64,000 nucleotides of DNA from Allomuricauda sp. TY007 (GTDB taxonomy: Bacteria; Bacteroidota; Bacteroidia; Flavobacteriales; Flavobacteriaceae). Of this stretch, positions 61,587 through 64,000 are shown piece by piece; position 1 is the stretch's first letter; every line of letters begins with the position of its first letter. The stretch is taken from contig NZ_WUEG01000012.1 of NCBI RefSeq assembly GCF_010468565.1, positions 1 to 64,000 of the forward strand, written 5' to 3'. The notes under the pieces were generated by a model, which did no database searches, was not told where the DNA came from, and was given only the letters and a program-made list of their open reading frames with translations. Both the position numbers and the translations under genes were made by a program.

Positions 61587-62647
61587 GCGTTCTCGATTGG
61601 GATTAATAATCTGGCGGCGACCATATTTTCTGCTGGAGACACCACCTTAAATATGGCCCTTCCTTCATATTGTAGAAAAAGGCGTTCCTTTAGGTTTTTG
61701 AGTCCTACGCCTTTGTGATTTTCCTCCTGGAAAACTCCAGGGTTCTTTACGGTGATGACCACGTGGTTGTTCTTTTTTTGTATCGAAATTTGAACAGTAC
61801 CTCCTTCCAACTGTTTATCCACTCCATGTTTGATGGCGTTCTCCACCAAAAGCTGGATGCTCAAGGGGGGTATCTTTATATTCTCGAGGCTAGGATCAAT
61901 TTTTAAATCCGTATGCAAACGTTCTTCAAATCGAAGTTTTTCTAGCTCAATATAATCTTTCACCAAGGCCAATTCCTCTGCAATGGTTATGGTAAGATGT
62001 TCCTTTTCATAGAGGGAGGAACGCAACAAGTCGGACAACAGATCAATGGCCCTTCGGGCACTTTTGGGATTCTCAATGACCAACGCCTTTATGGAATTTA
62101 GGGAATTGAACAAAAAATGAGGATTCAGCTGTGCGGACAAATTGTCCAATTGGCTTTGTTTTGCTATCAGCGAGAGCTGGGCATTTGCCTTGGTGGTATT
62201 CACTTCCCTGATATAAAAATGGTAGGCATGATAGGCCAGAACCCAAATGGCCATGTGCCTCAATCCAGTGATTAAAACCGGGTTCCAAACGGATAGATCT
62301 TCAAGGACGGTATTTACACCTTGCCTCCAATAAATAAAGAATGACATTTTTAAATTCATGATAAGCATGAAGAGGACGGAGAGCATTACAATGGCGGGTA
62401 GTATTCTTTGCAATAATTTTTTGATGCCCAATAGGTTCCATCCCGATTTTAATGCAATGGATCTATATCCATGGGTCAGTCCAACACAAATGGTGATGTC
62501 AAGGACATAATTGACCAGGGCCTGCAAAATCGTAAATTGATCGCGAACCAAAGCGATGTACAGCCATAACAGCGAGACGAGGCCCCAGCCAATAATCTGG
62601 CATTTCCAATAAAGGGACAGTCCTATATGTGTGTTTTTTGTTACCAA
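61583..62647 (-). CDS. LytS-type sensor histidine kinase
   Basis: 354 residues. Four hydrophobic segments in the first 145 residues form the sensor membrane domain; a short coiled linker follows (TTKANAQLSLIAKQSQLDNL). The kinase part has phospho-acceptor His177 in LNPHFLFNSLNS and the ATP-binding N box LLVENAIKHGV and G box GVGLKNLKERL. Partner of the overlapping LytTR regulator. No extracellular ligand domain is present, so the signal is probably sensed within the membrane. Confidence 0.93.
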   Translation of the reverse strand: MVTKNTHIGLSLYWKCQIIGWGLVSLLWLYIALVRDQFTILQALVNYVLDITICVGLTHGYRSIALKSGWNLLGIKKLLQRILPAIVMLSVLFMLIMNLKMSFFIYWRQGVNTVLEDLSVWNPVLITGLRHMAIWVLAYHAYHFYIREVNTTKANAQLSLIAKQSQLDNLSAQLNPHFLFNSLNSIKALVIENPKSARRAIDLLSDLLRSSLYEKEHLTITIAEELALVKDYIELEKLRFEERLHTDLKIDPSLENIKIPPLSIQLLVENAIKHGVDKQLEGGTVQISIQKKNNHVVITVKNPGVFQEENHKGVGLKNLKERLFLQYEGRAIFKVVSPAENMVAARLLIPIENA

Positions 62648-62687
62648 TCTTTCAGATTAAAGTGTATTGATTTAGGCAAAGTCAGTA

Positions 62688-63266
62688 TTACTCGGCTTTA
62701 GAATAACTGGTCAATTCATTTGTATAGATGCCATATCCATCATCATTGATATGCTTGATGTAGGTTTTCAATTTCGGGGCATACCACCAAATATCGGTCA
62801 TCTCTCCCCTAAAACCTCTCGAATTGGTCACAATTCCCTTATATTCCATTTTATAGGCCATGAATTTTCCGGCTTCCACTGTTAACTCTTCAAAGGCAAC
62901 GACCTCCACATCTTGGCTTGTCTTCCCTGTGGTACCTTCATTATTTTCCCATTCCGATTCGTATTTCCATTTTTTTCCAACCTGTAAGGGCCAGCTACGA
63001 AACGGTTTAGGCCCCAATTGGTCCAAAACCTTGGGAATCGCAACGGTGTCAATACCGTTCCAAAGCCCTAAAGCGCCATTATAAGGTACTACTTCCTGGA
63101 TATCCTTCCCTGCTGCTCGAACTTCGCTATCTACTTGTCGTTCCCATTTCCAGATCCATTTTTCCCCGATTTGATAATCATTTAAAAGAGGCTGATTGGT
63201 TTTGGTAGATGTACAATTGGCAAAGGTCAAGAGCAGTACCATGTAGCATGTTACTTGTTTTATCAT
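62688..63266 (-). CDS. Lipoprotein of unknown function
   Basis: 192 residues from the ATG at 63266, chosen over 63419 because it gives a lipobox (YMVLLLTFANC). The remaining chain is beta-rich and contains LQVGKKWKYESEWENNEG and VEAGKFMAYKMEYKG, a pattern seen in small periplasmic or surface beta-sandwich lipoproteins of Bacteroidota. I do not recognise a function. It lies just upstream of the LytS gene on the same strand, 40 bases away, and may be co-transcribed with it. Confidence 0.75.
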   Translation of the reverse strand: MIKQVTCYMVLLLTFANCTSTKTNQPLLNDYQIGEKWIWKWERQVDSEVRAAGKDIQEVVPYNGALGLWNGIDTVAIPKVLDQLGPKPFRSWPLQVGKKWKYESEWENNEGTTGKTSQDVEVVAFEELTVEAGKFMAYKMEYKGIVTNSRGFRGEMTDIWWYAPKLKTYIKHINDDGYGIYTNELTSYSKAE

Positions 63267-63448
63267 TTCTGTAAATTTATGATTGATAATCAATTTCCTG
63301 TTGTGGTCATATCCATGATGAACAACATTGGACAAAGCAATGAAAATCATCCATACCGGCATAGGAAAAGTACATGAATGCGGATAATGGGGTTTAAACG
63401 TAGATGGTTGGTTTACCATGGACTTACCCTAAGTTTGGACTTAACTTT

Positions 63449-63483
63449 GTAAGTATCCCGATCTTTAGGATAGGTTTTCTACA
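63449..63483 (-). repeat. Dispersed intergenic repeat, copy C
   Basis: Matches copy A (930-964) at 29 of 35 positions with no gap and shares the core with copy B. It lies upstream of the small lipoprotein gene. Confidence 0.55.
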
Positions 63484-63637
63484 TTATGGCTAACGATAAA
63501 GACATAAATCTGTTTTAATGACCATTAGTGACAGTCAACGAAGTTAACAGAAAATCACCTGCAAAACCTTGCTAGTTTAGGTTGGATAATTAACACTTTT
63601 ATCAATATAACCCCCTATTTTTGTGTAGGTATAACAA

Positions 63638-63663
63638 AAAAACCAGCAGCACTACGCCACTGG
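63638..63663 (-). terminator. Terminator of the right-edge amidohydrolase gene
   Basis: CCAGCAGC (63643-63650) and GCCACTGG (63656-63663) form an imperfect stem; on the minus strand it is followed by TTTTTTTGTT. Position, 30 bases after the stop codon, fits. Confidence 0.6.
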
Positions 63664-63691
63664 CTTTTAAAAATTATACTTTTAAAAGGGT

Positions 63692-64000
63692 TTACTCCTT
63701 TACTTCAGGCTTTTCGGTAAACGGCGTTATTCCAAAGGCAGGGTACACATCAGAGGGGTAGTAAAAAGTGCCCCCGCGCGATACCATGGCAATGGTTTTA
63801 ATGGCTTTAATGTCTTCCACTGGGTTGCCGGGCACCAAGAAGAAATCTGCCAGTTTACCGGGCTCAATACTTCCCAAAATTTCGTGCCCCAAGTATTGCG
63901 CCATATCGTAACTAGCCAATTTTAATACTTCGGCCGGGGTGTAGCCCAATTGTTCGGTGTAGAGTTCCAGTTCGCGGTGCAGGTTAAAGGCACCGCCCAA
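63692..64000 (-). CDS. Amidohydrolase, C-terminal part (5' end outside window)
   Basis: The frame is open to the right edge; 102 residues are seen. ELYTEQLGYTPAEVLKLASYDMAQYLG followed by GSIEPGKLADFFLVPGNPVEDI is the standard C-terminal end of imidazolonepropionase-like amidohydrolases, where the barrel's last helix runs into the small beta domain. It resembles the ends of the two complete copies in the window but is clearly diverged. Metal ligands lie outside the window. Confidence 0.85.
   Translation of the reverse strand: MGGAFNLHRELELYTEQLGYTPAEVLKLASYDMAQYLGHEILGSIEPGKLADFFLVPGNPVEDIKAIKTIAMVSRGGTFYYPSDVYPAFGITPFTEKPEVKE

Noticed and set aside
1..64000. CRISPR array, tRNA, rRNA or prophage
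   Set aside because: No regularly spaced repeats, no tRNA-like cloverleaf ends or rRNA stretches and no phage structural or integrase genes were recognised by reading; a dedicated scan was not possible here.

Overview
The window looks like a chromosome segment from a (probably marine) member of the Flavobacteriaceae, Bacteroidota. The evidence is two SusC/SusD pairs, many Cys-anchored lipoproteins, an ECF sigma/FecR pair feeding an STN-type SusC, moderate-to-low GC with AT-rich spacers, and several -7 boxes of the Bacteroidota type TAnnTTTG. No rRNA, tRNA, CRISPR array, intact insertion sequence or prophage gene was seen. The genus assignment is not attempted.

Region 1 (1-1398) holds the 3' end of a class V aminotransferase gene and about 1.1 kb of gene-poor DNA with two short unrecognised ORFs, one copy of a dispersed repeat and a GCAA-loop hairpin. 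Region 2 (1399-7033) is a galactosamine/tagatose catabolic block: ketose-bisphosphate aldolase (KbaY/GatY type), PfkB sugar kinase and KbaZ/GatZ on the minus strand, a DeoR-family repressor (AgaR-like), and the divergent SIS-domain deaminase/isomerase AgaS. A tandem ACTTTCA repeat upstream of kbaZ and a matching half-site upstream of agaS are candidate operators.

Region 3 (7125-20261) has two divergent operons. The minus-strand one encodes an NRAMP-fold transporter lacking the metal ligands, an unrecognised lipoprotein, a cytochrome c-sugar dehydrogenase fusion, a LmbE deacetylase, an amidohydrolase and a GH36-like lipoprotein. The plus-strand one encodes an M20 deacylase/peptidase, an NAD-binding SDR-like protein with YxxxC instead of YxxxK, an atypical DHDPS-family lyase and a DMT transporter. 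It ends at a strong terminator.

Region 4 (20677-38771) is a polysaccharide utilization locus: SusC, SusD, a DadA-like FAD oxidoreductase, GH20 hexosaminidase, a second amidohydrolase, two PL14-like jelly-roll proteins, a second GH36-like enzyme, a two-domain esterase, a GH43-like propeller and an SGNH esterase. Together regions 2-4 read as one regulon for an amino-sugar-rich (GalNAc/GalN) and acylated glycan: cut outside, deacetylate, import, and convert galactosamine-6-P through tagatose phosphates to triose phosphates.

Region 5 (39125-54486) looks like a peptide/proline locus: ECF sigma, FecR, STN-SusC, SusD, an S10 serine carboxypeptidase, two paralogous amidohydrolases of the Xaa-Pro dipeptidase-like type, then proline dehydrogenase and P5C dehydrogenase. 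Region 6 (54487-64000) holds a class-C beta-lactamase-like hydrolase, a nitroreductase pseudogene, an esterase with a TPR, a CocE/NonD (S15-like) hydrolase, a LytS/LytTR two-component pair, a small lipoprotein and the end of another amidohydrolase. The window is thus dominated by secreted hydrolases and importers for glycans and peptides.
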